64,000 nucleotides of DNA, taken from Diphasiastrum complanatum. Its lineage: Eukaryota > Streptophyta > Lycopodiopsida > Lycopodiales > Lycopodiaceae. Every line of letters begins with the position of its first letter. The first letter of the stretch is position 1. Below are positions 1-10,896 of this stretch, one piece after another. The DNA lies in contig CM055101.1 in NCBI GenBank assembly GCA_029204225.1, forward strand, positions 39,719,627 through 39,783,626, in the 5' to 3' direction. Made by a program: the position numbers and the translations under genes. A model generated the notes under the pieces. That model saw only the letters and a program-made list of their open reading frames with translations. It was not told the origin of the DNA and did no database searches.

Positions 1-947
1 TCCAACATACGATTTCAGATTCTGGTGTTTTTTTTTTTAAAATCTGTCTCGTTAAGGGCCATCGCGTCCCTGCTTCGATCAGCACTTTGATTTGCGCACC
101 TTTTTTGTTTTCCGTCGCTTCACCTTCCATTTTCGTACTCCCAGGCACAATACATGAACGATTCTGATTTTCATGCTTGCACCGCTTCTCGTGAAAATTT
201 CAATCAAACATTAGATGAAACTTGAGAAGCAGTGCAACTAGAATTTCCATTTTTAATCAACTATGCAAATTTCAATTAAACACATTACTCTGTACAAATT
301 TTGATCGAAAACATTATTCTGCACATTGTTCGATTGAACACATTACTACGTGCAAATTTCGATCAAAAACATTATTCTGCGCTGATTTTCATCAAACATT
401 GTTCGATCGAACACATTCCCATGTGCAAATTTCGATCAAAAACATTATTCTGCGCAAATTTCCATGAAACATAGATCAATCAGAGCCTCTATTATGTGCA
501 AATTTCGATCAACAACATTACTCTGCGCAAATTTCCACCAAACATTATTCGATCCAATCTTGCATAGATGATGAAACAAGAAAAATCTGCTTGCACTGCT
601 TCTTAAGTTTCATCTTCTGTTTAATCGAGATTTGCACTTAATATGTTCGATCAAGATTTCCACAGATTAGTATGTTTGATCGAATCTTGCACAGAAGAAT
701 ATGTTTGATAGAATCTTGCATAGTTGATGAAACATGAGAAATCTGTATGATCAAAGAAGTTCGATCTAAAATAAAATTCCTGTTTGATCAAATTTGCCAA
801 CAGTTCGATCGCTCGAGCATATTAATAACTGTTGACACATAATAAGAAGCTGCAACACAGGTTTTCTGTTTCCTATTGGCGGTATTGCTTCTTATCCACA
901 ACTTACTGAATGGTGTGGGGTTTGTGTTGGTGTCAGTCTTGTAGGGT
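1..947. repeat. AT-rich DNA with degenerate tandem repeat
   Basis: A word resembling GTGCAAATTTCGATCAAAAA followed by ACATTATTCTG recurs at about 291, 350, 422 and 496. Spacing is 59-74 bp, with CGATC/GATCGAACA words between copies. From 560 to 800 the same vocabulary (TTTGATCGAATCTTGCA) decays further. No coding signature is visible; the short open frame over 222-467 is translated repeat. Confidence 0.6.
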
Positions 948-1301
948 TTGAAAGGTATCCCGATGTGGTGGCTAAATAAAGATAGCCTGCAAGGAAACGA
1001 TGCACAAGGCAAGCACAAGCAAAGACAGCAATCCAATTTTCTGCTGCGACGTATTCACAAGCCTGAGACAAATCCTTTGTCAGACTTAACATCACGTAAT
1101 TCCATCAAAACTAGGAGGGCAAGACAGAAGCGGCCGGAAAGGTTTCCCGTTCCTTTGTTGTGGCTCAACCGTCTGAGTCCTGAGCCTCCTAAAAAGAATG
1201 CTTCTCTGGCTGACACGAAGATTGCTTCAGAAAATGGCTCTGAGGGAGAAGTGCTCTTAATTCAAGATAAACGAAGGATTTTAAAAGCGCAATTTTCCTA
1301 A
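948..1301 (+). CDS. Unrecognised basic open frame, possible exon
   Basis: This is an open frame of about 117 codons (first ATG near 963), rich in Arg, Lys and Gln. It contains a stretch reading RPERFPVPLLWLNRLSPEPP, which looks more protein-like than the surrounding AT-rich DNA. I do not recognise the family and no splice sites are convincing. With the candidates at 1936-2009 and 3852-3988 it could belong to one plus-strand multi-exon gene, but nothing here proves a connection. It may equally be a chance open frame. Confidence 0.2.
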   Translation: MKGIPMWWLNKDSLQGNDAQGKHKQRQQSNFLLRRIHKPETNPLSDLTSRNSIKTRRARQKRPERFPVPLLWLNRLSPEPPKKNASLADTKIASENGSEGEVLLIQDKRRILKAQFS

Positions 1302-1935
1302 TGTTTTCCTAGCTATGCCTACTACATGGGTAGTCGACGATGAAGCGTCGGCAGAGATGCCCTCATAGCTTCTTGAAAAGGCAGGATTAACTGATCAGTT
1401 TTTGAAATCTTGGCTTAGCACATCAACGGGGACCCATATCCATTAGGAAATGAAATCCAATACTTTATTGCTCGTGCTAGGCCGTGAAGCTCCTATACAA
1501 GAGTATAGTTATTTGAACTTAAGGATGTAGAAACATAAAATTAGTCAAAGATTATAATCTAGGTGCTTGTCATTGTTAGCACACCCTCTCTGTCAAAAAA
1601 TCTCAGAGTTGCATTTCTATCTCAATCTATCAGGATTGATCCAAATTTGTCCCGCTCCATGACGGCATCTTTTTTGCGGCATTATGAAATATTCTATGGA
1701 CTTTCTCCTTAGTCCTAAAATTTGTCTTTGTTTTTTGAAATGTAGTGCAGGCATGAAGATGTTGAAAATTCAGGCGGGCGTCCAGTAACAGGAATTTTGC
1801 TACACTCGTCTTTGTGTCCTGGATCACAGATGTTGATCATCTTAATTATGGTTCATATCTTTGGCCTTGAATCTTGTAGTATAACTAAATCTTAGAATTC
1901 AGTTCAATACTAGAACTTATCTCTGGCTTCGTCAG
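1302..1935. other. Unassigned intergenic DNA
   Basis: AT-rich sequence without a supported gene, RNA or recognisable transposon terminus. Confidence 0.5.
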
Positions 1936-2009
1936 GGTAGAGATGCACCTGCTGAGTTTAGTGCTCCTGAACGGACAAATTCGCATGAGCAGCAAGCAGC
2001 TCTTGAAAG
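1936..2009 (+). CDS. Possible short exon
   Basis: Downstream of CGTCAG there is an open segment encoding DAPAEFSAPERTNSHEQQAA and LERGGHG, ending at a GTGAGA donor-like site. The composition is protein-like and the flanks resemble splice sites. The family is not recognised and no partner exon has been shown. Confidence 0.2.
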
Positions 2010-2399
2010 GGGTGGACACGGTGAGAGTCATGCTTTACCTATGGCCTTCCACACGTAGAGAAAAGTATTGCAAGACAAATTGTAGGGTAAGGTTTGTCTT
2101 TAGTTTTTTCCTGCTTTATTGCAAGCATTATCGGCTGAAGCGATTTTTTTCTCTTTGCGGAGCTTTTTCCTTTGTTAATTTGCCTCTTCTTTGTCCCATA
2201 CACATATACCTCAGAGAGTACTACTATTGTAGATATAATACCACACTCTTTATTTTGTTTTGTTATTAGAAAGTACCTTCCCCTTCTACAAAAAAGTACT
2301 ACTTGTTGCCTATTCTTCTCCGAGAGCAAACACTTTAGCATCTCTCCGGTGTCAGCTTATTAGTATAGTCATTTGTTTATTAGCGGTATCATTCAATGC

Positions 2400-3010
2400 T
2401 TAGAAGACCGTTCCAACCCTTTTGGGTTACATTCCAGAACGAACTGGGTCGGAACCGTAGAATTAATGAACCGTTATCGATTCACCACGGTTTTGAGAAC
2501 CGTACGATTCTTAAATTTTTTTGCCCAAAACCGTGGTGAACCGTACTGATTAATTATTATTTTTTTTAATTTCCCCCTCCCCCAAACATAACCCAAAAAA
2601 ATGCAAAAAAAGTGCCAAAAATATCTGTGCAATCTGTCAATCATCTGTATCATTTGTCAAATGACTCAAATCATCTGTATCATCTGTGAAATCATCTTTA
2701 CATCATGTGAAATCTGTCAAATCTGTCAAATCAGTGATGATTTCAGATAATTTCACATCTGTCAAATCATCTGTATCCATCTGTCAAATCATCTGTACAT
2801 CATGTGAAATCTGTTAAATCTGTAACATCTGTGAAATCTATGAAACCCTCTGTGAAATCTGTGAATTTGGTAATTAATTAATTATTTATTTATTTAATTA
2901 AATAGAGGAACCATACCACGGTTCAAGTAACCGTGGTACACTTCCTTCCATGGTTCCCACAGTTCTGGGAACCGTTGGTTCTATGGTCGGAACTTTATTT
3001 TTGTTCTGAA
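2400..3010. repeat. Unclassified repeat with AACCGTGGT inverted repeats and an internal array
   Basis: Perfect inverted repeat arms CACCACGGTTTT (2483-2494) and AAAACCGTGGTG (2527-2538) are followed by an array of TCTGTCAAATCA/TCTGTATCATC-like words (about 2625-2870). A second hairpin built from ACCACGGTT...AACCGTGGT lies near 2916-2938. The flanks carry GGTTC/GGAACC-rich words similar to those seen in the hAT-like elements elsewhere in this window. I cannot define outer termini or a target duplication, so the class is unknown. Confidence 0.5.
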
Positions 3011-3851
3011 CATCTATTACAGCTGCGACTACCTGTGAAAAATTCAGGTCCATTCCAGGGACGGGCAAGCCATAGAGAATGAAAGGAAAATCAATGTAAA
3101 TTATTCAAGCTGATCGGAACTGGTTTAAGCGAACAGTCGTGATAATCTGACTAAATTTTTTTCAATAAATTTGATTGAGCACTGCAAAGAGAAATCAATA
3201 TTTTTCACGACTGTTCAGTGTCAAATGTTGGATTATCAATGTTGAGGACCAGTTGCAGAACGCTTTTACATGCTGATCAGAATGTAACTGGTTGTAGTAG
3301 CTTAACTGGGACGTCAGCATGCAAACACTTTTCATGCGCAATATGAAACTAGAAGCATGTGCACATTACATGTAAAAGTAGAAGCGTGTGCCCATCACAT
3401 CCAAAAATGTTGATTTCCCTTTGCAGCGCACAGCATCAAAGCACAAAATAAACATGTTACATGTAAAAATTATTCCAAAAATATTGATTTCTCTTTGCAG
3501 TGCACAACACCAAAGCACGGAATAAACATATCAAATGAAGGATACTAGATTTGTTCCGGACATGCACAATGCTGTTCAGCTAGCTGATTCAATCAGAGCT
3601 GAGCGAGGTAGAGAATGGAGGATTTGATGGCAGGAAGGATTAATTTTTTCCTTGGTTAAAAAATACGTATTTTTTCATAAAAAAAAAAATTGGTCCCGTT
3701 CCACGCGTTCCGTTCCGAAACGGGCAACTAAGGTGTGGATGCCTGTGCACCTGTACCTATACTGGAACATCATTATGTCAATCTTATGTACTGATTTCAT
3801 CCAATCAAATCACACAATCGCTCTCTCGCTAGATCATATTTGGTATTCATG

Positions 3852-3988
3852 AAGCAGGTGCTGCCAAAAACCAGATTGCAGATTATACAGTGCTTGTCGA
3901 ATCCTTCACACGAGACCAAAAGGCAGGAAAGAGGAAGGATGAAGCAAGAGCACTTCTTTGCTTGGGAATCCTTCATGACAATGCTCAG
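3852..3988 (+). CDS. Possible internal exon, unrecognised gene
   Basis: An AG-bounded open segment begins after TTCATGAAGCAG and ends CTCAG before GTATTC, a fair donor. It encodes residues such as IADYTVLVESFTRDQKAGKR and DEARALLCLGILHDNAQ. This helical, alanine/leucine-rich text is reminiscent of a helix-turn-helix repeat such as a TPR, but one segment is too little to assign. No further exons could be joined to it. Confidence 0.3.
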
Positions 3989-4189
3989 GTATTCACAGCT
4001 CTCTTAAAAAAACCCAAAAGGATATGCACACAAAGAATTCGGCTTTGTGTGTTACATGACGTTGTAAGCATGGCTTTGACAGTTACTTTAATGCTAGGAG
4101 TTGTAGACATACTAAGAAAGTCTGTGACAAAGAAAACTTCGAGTACTAACAAATCTTCCTTACATAACATTTTTTTTTAACTAAGAGTT

Positions 4190-5232
4190 TTGCATCTTAA
4201 TTATCATGGACTTGCTGAAATATTGGAAGAATTTAACTAAAGAATTATATTAGCGAGCACCACTACCTGACTTACCCACTGATCCATGCGTGACTGAATG
4301 AGGCTAGCTAAGAGGCTCCAGTTGGAATCCAAGGCTCAAGTACGCGGCATGGCAATTCCTGACACCTCATAACACATACAGTATGCAGATTTGCTAACTG
4401 TCGCGTAGCAAAGTTAGTTCATAATGTATAAAGGGGAGTGTCATGCGCTAACTACAGTAACACTGAGCGCATCACGAGTGCTTCACAAGCTGAAAGGAGA
4501 GCTTAAAAAGTTACTCCGTATGGGAAATACGTAAAGAAGAGACAGTCACACGAAACATACAGAGCTCCATTCAAACTCCAAAAAGCAAATAAGGCTGAGT
4601 AGGAAACCCGACTTTTGCAGCACACTTAAAGAGAATCGAATATCAGAATTTACAACCAACTGGACCATATATCTTTTGCTAGGTAGCTTCCACCACTAAC
4701 AATTTTCCATTTTCTGATGTGTACAAGCTTCAAACACAAGATAAACTTTGCAGTAATTTTCAAACCAAACCTGATTTCTCATAAATTGCATATGGGAGAA
4801 CCCCGTTTCTTATCCATTATCCCTAATGTTATATCACACAAGTATTCGTAGCAAGTATTGCGATCAACTTCCAACTGAAAACGATTCTAGAAAACAAAAC
4901 AAATGATCTCCATCAGTGCCTTGAAATGGATCCAAGACACCTATTTTTATGAAAATGCAACACAAAAGTGTCTTTAAGAAATAGAAGACTGATACATATT
5001 ATATACAACATATCATCCGCCACTGGATATCTTTGATGTAATAATTGCTGTGTCATGCAGCAGCAGTTATGAAACAATACCATTTTAACGATAATCGTAT
5101 TTTAGGGGACACAGTCGCATTCACATACCACACCATATACACAGTAATTACTAGTATATCCTTCCCTTCAACCCCCCGGGGGCAAAGCAGTGGATAATTG
5201 ATCCATTCAAATGAAAGATTGGGAGGAAGGAA
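4190..5232. other. Intergenic DNA, includes 3' flank of the hydrolase gene
   Basis: Nothing coding is recognisable here. The part nearest 5232 is downstream of the minus-strand hydrolase stop codon and presumably contains its 3' UTR. No single poly(A) signal stands out. Confidence 0.5.
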
Positions 5233-6264
5233 CTACTCCTTCTGTAGAGGGTTGGAGGTCTTTAAATCTAGCCAGTCCAAGATTGCTTCTGATGGTACGC
5301 TGCTGATTTCATGATACGCATATGCAAGGTTGAGTTCTTCTTGGATATGATCCTCCCACTTTACTTTTCCAGCCTCCCCTGAAGGAAGAACCTGCCGCTT
5401 TTTTACGGCCATCTGCCAGTTGATAGTGCGGCCATCCCTCTTCAGATAGCCCTGCTCATCAAGCCAACCGTTGTCTCTAAAAACTGCATAAATCTTCTCT
5501 GATGTCTCATCATCAAGACCGGGGATCCTTTCAGAAAAGAAAAGAGGATACAGAGGAATTTCATGGCACTCGATTGCGTTGGTTTGTAAGCCTTTGCTTC
5601 GGAGCAGATCCATCGCTTTTGTTACAACAAGAGAGCGCTCTTCATCTTTCGGCATGTGCACAAACAACGTTGGAGGATAAATTTGACTAGATTCAATGGA
5701 TTTCAAATTTCCCTCTGAGATCATTATGACGAGTGCTTGGAAAGGAAATTGTAAAGCCAGACTAGAAACAAAGTATCCTCCCGAAGATACCCCCAGCGCT
5801 GCAACAGGGAGGCCTTCAAGACCTCTGGATGGAATCCAATCGGCAAGAATGAAATTTACTCTTTCTGAATACAACTTGGGGCTCGAACATTGACCTTCGC
5901 TAGAGATGGCGATGACAGCATAATGCCTCGCCAGAGCGCTCAACAGCAGAGCTCGCTCCTCCGGCAGGCCTTTGCAGTCAGCACAGTGAGGAAGGTTATC
6001 CCAAAAGTAAGATGCTCTTCCAGAGCAGCCGGGAGCAATGAATAGAACTGCCTTAGAATCTGCGGGAATCTGAAACAAAACCTGAATGGGAGGAAGGTTA
6101 ACAACTGTCCCTCTGGCTTCTGCAGCCGCTTCCCCGATGACGACCTCATTTTCATTCAAAGAAGCGGCATAACTAGAAACAAAGAGGCTGATGCCTGTAA
6201 CAAATAATATTGTAACAAGCGATGCAAAACGCATGTAGAAAATAGGGCGTTCCAGAATCTCCAT
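5233..6264 (-). CDS. Alpha/beta-hydrolase superfamily protein, probably membrane-anchored or secreted
   Basis: An uninterrupted 343-codon reading frame encodes a plant alpha/beta-hydrolase. Residues 12-33 are a hydrophobic segment that could be a signal anchor or signal peptide. An APGCSGR loop (residues 77-83) precedes a conserved CxxC-containing stretch (about 94-97) and the nucleophile elbow GVSSG, with candidate catalytic Ser160. YPPTLFVHMPKD (about 196-207) and the C-terminal HIQEELNLAYAYHE (about 306-319) match my recollection of a conserved plant family of unknown substrate; the acid and His of a triad cannot be assigned with certainty. I chose the ATG at 6264 because the frame upstream opens only with GTG. 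A 5' exon is not excluded. The gene appears intact and stands alone. Confidence 0.85.
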   Translation of the reverse strand: MEILERPIFYMRFASLVTILFVTGISLFVSSYAASLNENEVVIGEAAAEARGTVVNLPPIQVLFQIPADSKAVLFIAPGCSGRASYFWDNLPHCADCKGLPEERALLLSALARHYAVIAISSEGQCSSPKLYSERVNFILADWIPSRGLEGLPVAALGVSSGGYFVSSLALQFPFQALVIMISEGNLKSIESSQIYPPTLFVHMPKDEERSLVVTKAMDLLRSKGLQTNAIECHEIPLYPLFFSERIPGLDDETSEKIYAVFRDNGWLDEQGYLKRDGRTINWQMAVKKRQVLPSGEAGKVKWEDHIQEELNLAYAYHEISSVPSEAILDWLDLKTSNPLQKE

Positions 6265-6399
6265 ATCTTCTGCACTTTTAGCAACAAGAAAGCTGTCGCA
6301 GCGGCTATTACTGAATAAAGCACAAATCAGAACAATCTCCACGACTTCCACAGAAGATCCGTTTAATAGAGCCTGTTCTTTTCTCTAAAACATACAACA

Positions 6400-7160
6400 A
6401 ATACACGTCTCAGTCAGTTCCGATCAGATCTTACGGCAGTGAGCAAATCAATGAAACAGGGCCTGTTATTTCTGAAGAAAATACAACAAATATGTCGTCT
6501 CGGTGAGATCTGAAAATCAATAAAACAAAGCCTCTAGGCTCTTATTCTCAAAAAAAATACAACAAACATGTCTTTTCGGTCATTGATGCAATTCTTCAGA
6601 AACAGAACTCTTACTTACATCCATCATCCTCGGAAGCTTCTGAAAGAGATCATACATGAATATTATCAATCAACCATTATCGCTCCAGTTCCGCTTCTCC
6701 GTTCTCCTTCTCCATTCATTATATTATACTATTACTATTACGACGTGTAAGACTTACCTTCCCGCCATCGCCATCCAAGCCTTTTTTGCCTCCTGCCCCG
6801 GCTTCAGTTCAGCACGTTGGCCAGGTCTCTTTGCAACGGCCAGATCGAATGGACAATTGAAACGTGGCAGACATCCAAGTAGGCGGGCTCAGAGTTTCTC
6901 AGGTGTAGTGAAGTTTCCTTGAGGATCCGTGGTACCGGCTCATCACACGTGCCCCATCATGGATCTTAGGGCCTCGTTCCATGCCAACTATTGACGGTTG
7001 AGATCACTTACGTGGCCGGAAGGACCTCTCTCTAGAGAGAGAGAGAGAGAGAGAGGTCTCAAGGCCTCGTATTTGACTGGCACGGCCAGTTTGGCCGCGA
7101 CCCATTTATGCACGCAATGCGTGTCCCTAGGTGTGGCCATGATGCTACCTGTCGCCCTGC
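6400..7160. other. Intergenic DNA upstream of the hydrolase gene
   Basis: This includes the presumed promoter side of the hydrolase gene and a repeated ACAACAAAYA-type word at about 6390-6570. A short (GA)n tract lies at 7031-7053. No supported gene. Confidence 0.4.
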
Positions 7161-7290
7161 CCGTGTAGCGCAGGTATCCTAAAGGGAGCCGGGAACCACA
7201 ACTTACCTTCCCAGCCTTCCAACTCTTGTCGTCCAAACCGACTTGACATACAGGCAGCCAACTCGCCAACAACGATCAAACTTAACCAAC
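7161..7290 (-). mobile_element. Fragment of inverted LARD LTR
   Basis: It starts TGTAGCGCAGGTATCC, the reverse complement of the LTR 3' end seen at 13376, and runs through the same words as the inverted LTRs at 9266 and 9847. It stops exactly where a plus-strand LTR starts (7291), suggesting that the latter interrupted an older minus-strand copy. Confidence 0.75.
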
Positions 7291-8517
7291 TGTTATAAAG
7301 CTACCTTTACAAGCTTTACTTCCGGCGCCAGCTATGTCCCCGACGCCAGCAGCGTCCCTGCTGCTCCTGGCGCCGATGTCGCTCACGGCGCCACTGTGAC
7401 CAGAATCCAGCCGGCGCCAAGTTCTTATGGCTGAAAATCTTTGATCGGTTCTAACGAAGTCCAGAGAGCTCAGATCGATGTGCAATCACCTCACACGATC
7501 TAGGCATGATTAAAGGAAGCCTGGGGATCAATAAAATCCAGAGAGAGAAAATGACTTTCTAGAAAGAGAAAATCCTAAAGAGAGAAAAACGTGCTTCACC
7601 AGCTTGGGTAAAGTGCTTGGTATGAGGGGAGGTGCCGAATCACACCAATACTATAGGGGAGTGCGGTTGCGACTCAGGGCGAGCTCCAACCAAGTCTTAG
7701 CCTCCCTTGCTGGAATGTTGTCATGGCTCTCGCCCTTGGCATGCTAAGCGCCCCAGAGACTAGGGTCGGTCACACACTTGAAATGTAACCTTCTCAGATT
7801 TATCAATAAAGTGGGATTTTCCTCAAACTGACTCTGATTACCTTCTGGGTTTCAATGTTCGGTAAAAGCGCCAGTTGTAAGGCCGCTTCAAAATTTTTAA
7901 GTTGGCACATAGTTGAGGGTCGTATCCCGGGACGTCAGCAGTATGTCGTCGGGACCATTCGGTCCGTGGCGCTAGCGGTATGCTGTTGGGACCATTTGGT
8001 CCAGGAACTGGTTGTCTCCATATCTGTCACGGCTTGTGGTTCTGAATGTTCCTTGCATGAACGTGAATAGGTTAAGCTCTTGGGGAACGGGCTCTAACCT
8101 GTCGGCTGAGTTGGATGGCTTGCTTGGGTGGAAGTTACCTGTTTATGGCTGTCCAGTCTGGCGTGGCCCCAGGTTGTCTTCCAGCGCTCGTGATGAAGCT
8201 TTCAGTTGCTTAAGTCTGATGTAAGTCAGACCGCTTGCTTGGAATGGATGTTACTCGTTTGTAACAAAGCTTCGAGTTGGTTAAGTTTGATGTATGTCGG
8301 GCGGCTTGCTTGGAGGGAAGTCACCCACATCGGGACCCCCGATCTGGCATGGCGCTAGGTTGGATCTCAATGTTGGTTTTCGAAACTTCAAGTTGGTTAA
8401 GTCTGATCGTTGTTGGCGAGTTGGCTGCTTGTATGTCAAGTGGGTTTGGATGGCAAGAGTTGAAGGCTGGGAAGCTAAGTCGTGGTTCCTGGCTCCCTTT
8501 GGGATGCCTGCGCTACA
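7291..8517 (+). mobile_element. LARD-like LTR, plus orientation, copy 1
   Basis: This is a complete LTR of about 1.23 kb, opening TGTTATAAAGC and closing GCTACA (TG...CA). The first 150 bp are packed with GGCGCC sites. The middle carries paired GGGACCATTNGGTCC near-palindromes, and the last 500 bp consist of diverged modules of about 100 bp containing GTTGGTTAAG and GGCTTGCTTGG words. It is near-identical to the copy at 12180-13376 over about 7800-8370. No matching internal region follows; it is joined directly to an inverted copy at 8518. Open frames inside it are not genes. Confidence 0.85.
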
Positions 8518-9265
8518 CCAACATTGAGATCCAACTTGGCGCCATGCCAGATCGGGGGTCCTGATGTCGGTGACTTCTCTCCAAGCAAGCCGCCCGACAT
8601 AAATCAAACTTAACCAACTCGAAGCTTCATTACAAACGAGTAACATCCATTCCAAGCAAGCAATCTGACTTACATCAGACTTAACCAACTGAAAGCTTCG
8701 TCACGAGCGCTGGAAGCCAACCTGGCGCCACGCCAGACTGGACAGCCATAAACAGGTAACTTCCACCCAAGCAAGTCATCTAACTCAGCCGACAGGTTAG
8801 AGCCCGTTCCCCAAGAGCTTAACCTATTCACGTTCATGCAAGGAACACTCAAAACCACAAGCCGCGACAGATATGGAAACAACCAGTTCCTGGACCAAAT
8901 GGTCCAGACAGCATACCGTTGGCACCACGAACCGAATGGTCCCGACGGCATACCGCTGGCGTCCCGGGATACGAACCTCAGCTATGTGCCAGATCAAAAA
9001 GTTTGAAGCGGCCTTACATCTGGCACTTTTACCGAACACTGAAACCCAGAAGGTAATCAGAGTCAGTTTTAGGAAAATCTCACTTTATTCATAAATCTGA
9101 GAAGGTTACATTTCAAGTGTGTGACCGACCCTAGTCTCCGGGGCGCTGGCATGCCAAGGCGAGAGCCATGACAACATTCCAGCAAGGGAGGCTGAGACTT
9201 GGTTGGAGCTCGCCCTGAGTCGCAACCCGCACTCCCCTATAGTATTGGTGGAATTCGCCACCTCC
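8518..9265 (-). mobile_element. Truncated inverted LARD LTR
   Basis: This is the reverse complement of most of the LTR family. It begins internally at CAACATTGAGATCC and ends at GAATTCGCCACCTCC, so both LTR termini are missing. Together with the plus copy directly to its left it forms an imperfect palindrome with arms of about 0.75 kb and a loop of about 140 bp. Confidence 0.8.
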
Positions 9266-9846
9266 TGTAGCGCAGGCATCCCAAAGGGAGCCGGGAACCA
9301 CGACTTAGTTTTCCAGCCTTCAACTCTTGCCGTCCAAACCCACTTGACATACAAGCAGCCAACTCGCCAACAACGATCACACTTAACCAACTTGAAGTTT
9401 CGAAACCAACATTGAGATCCAATTTGGCGCCATGCCAGATCGGGGGTCCCGATGCGGGTGACTTCCCGCCAAGCCAGCCGTCCGACATACATCAAACTTA
9501 ACCAACTCGAAGCTTCGTTACAAACGAGTAACATCATTTCCAAGCAAGTCGTCTGACTTACATCAGACATAACCAACTCAAAGCTTCGTCACGAGCGCTG
9601 GAAGCCAACTTGGCACCACGCCAGACTGGACAGCCATAAACAGGTAACTTCCACCCAAGCAAGCCATCCAACTCAGCCGACAGGTTAGAGTCCGTTCCCC
9701 AAGAGCTTAACCCATTCACGTTCATGCAAGGAACAACCACAAGCCGCAACAGATATGGAAACAACCAATTCCTGGACCAAATGGTCCCGACAGCATACCG
9801 CTGGCGCCACGGACCGAATGGTCCCGACGGCATACCGCTGGCGTCC
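9266..9846 (-). mobile_element. Second truncated inverted LARD LTR
   Basis: It begins TGTAGCGCAGGC (reverse complement of the LTR 3' terminus) and stops at CCGCTGGCGTCC, where another inverted LTR starts at once. The LTR 5' portion is missing. Confidence 0.8.
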
Positions 9847-10896
9847 TGTAGCGCAGGCATCCCAAAGGGAGCCGGGAACCACGACTTAGCTTCCTAGCTT
9901 TCAATTCTTGCCATCCAAACTCACTTGACATACAAGCAGCCAACTCGCCAACAATGATCAGACTTCTCCAACTGGAAGTTCAAAAAACCAACATTGAGAT
10001 CCAACCTGGCGCCATGCCAGATCGGGGGTCCCGATGTGGGTGACTTCCCTCCAAGCAAGCCGCCCGACATACATCAAACTTAACCAACTCGAAGCTTCGT
10101 TACAAACGAGTAACATCCATTCCAAGCAAGCAGTCTGACTTACATCAGACTTTTCACTAGTGCTGGAAGCCTACCTGGCGCCACGCCAGACTGGGCAGCC
10201 ATAAACAGGTAACTTCCACCCAAGCAAGCCATCCAACTCAGCCGACAGGTTAGAGCCCGTTCTCCAAGAGCTTAACCCATTCACGTTCATGTAAGGAACA
10301 CTCAGAACCACAAGCCGCGACAGATATGGAGACAACCAGTTCTTGGACCAAATGGTCCCAACAGCATACCGCTCGCGCCACGGACCGAATGGTCCCAACG
10401 GCATACCGCTGGCGTCCCAGGATACGACCCTCAACTATGTGCCAACTTAAAAATTTTGAAGCGGCCTTACAACTGGCGCTTTTACCGAACACTGAAACCC
10501 AGAAGGTAATCAGAGTCAGTTTGAGAAAAATCCCACTTTATTGATAAATCTGAGAAGGTTACAATAGTATTGGTGGGATTCGCCACCTCCCCTCATACCA
10601 AGTACTCTACCCAAGCTGGTAAAGCATGTTTTCTCTCTCTAAGATTTTCTCTCTCTAGAATTTATGGATACTCAGGCTTCCTTTAATCATGCCTAGATCG
10701 TGTGAGATGATTGCAAATTGATCTGAGCTCTCTGGACTTCGATAGAACCGATCAAAGATTTTCAGCCATAGGAACTTGGCGTCGGCTGAAGTCTAGTCAC
10801 AGTGGCGCCGAGAGTGGCAGGGCCGCTGCTGGCGCCAGGGACAATGCTGGCGCCGGTGGCGCCGAAAGTAAAGCTTGTAAAGGTAACTTTACAACA
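9847..10896 (-). mobile_element. Inverted LARD LTR with both ends (3' LTR of minus element)
   Basis: This runs from TGTAGCGCAGGC to TTTACAACA, i.e. both LTR termini on the minus strand. There is a small internal deletion near 10150. It is followed at 10897 by the mirror image of the polypurine tract, so it is the 3' LTR of a minus-strand element. Confidence 0.8.

Noticed and set aside
291-560. CRISPR-like array (repeated 20-mers at 60-75 bp spacing)
   Set aside because: Repeats are degenerate, spacing is irregular, and the surrounding genome is a plant nuclear one; it is an ordinary eroded tandem repeat.
6265-6351. Longer N-terminus for the hydrolase starting at 6351
   Set aside because: The codon at 6351 is GTG; no ATG lies in that frame upstream of 6264, so the extension is read-through of the 5' UTR.
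7855-8224. 71- and 70-codon frames conserved in several LARD LTR copies
   Set aside because: They are repeated only because the LTR is repeated; overlapping frames on both strands are equally open and none resembles a protein.
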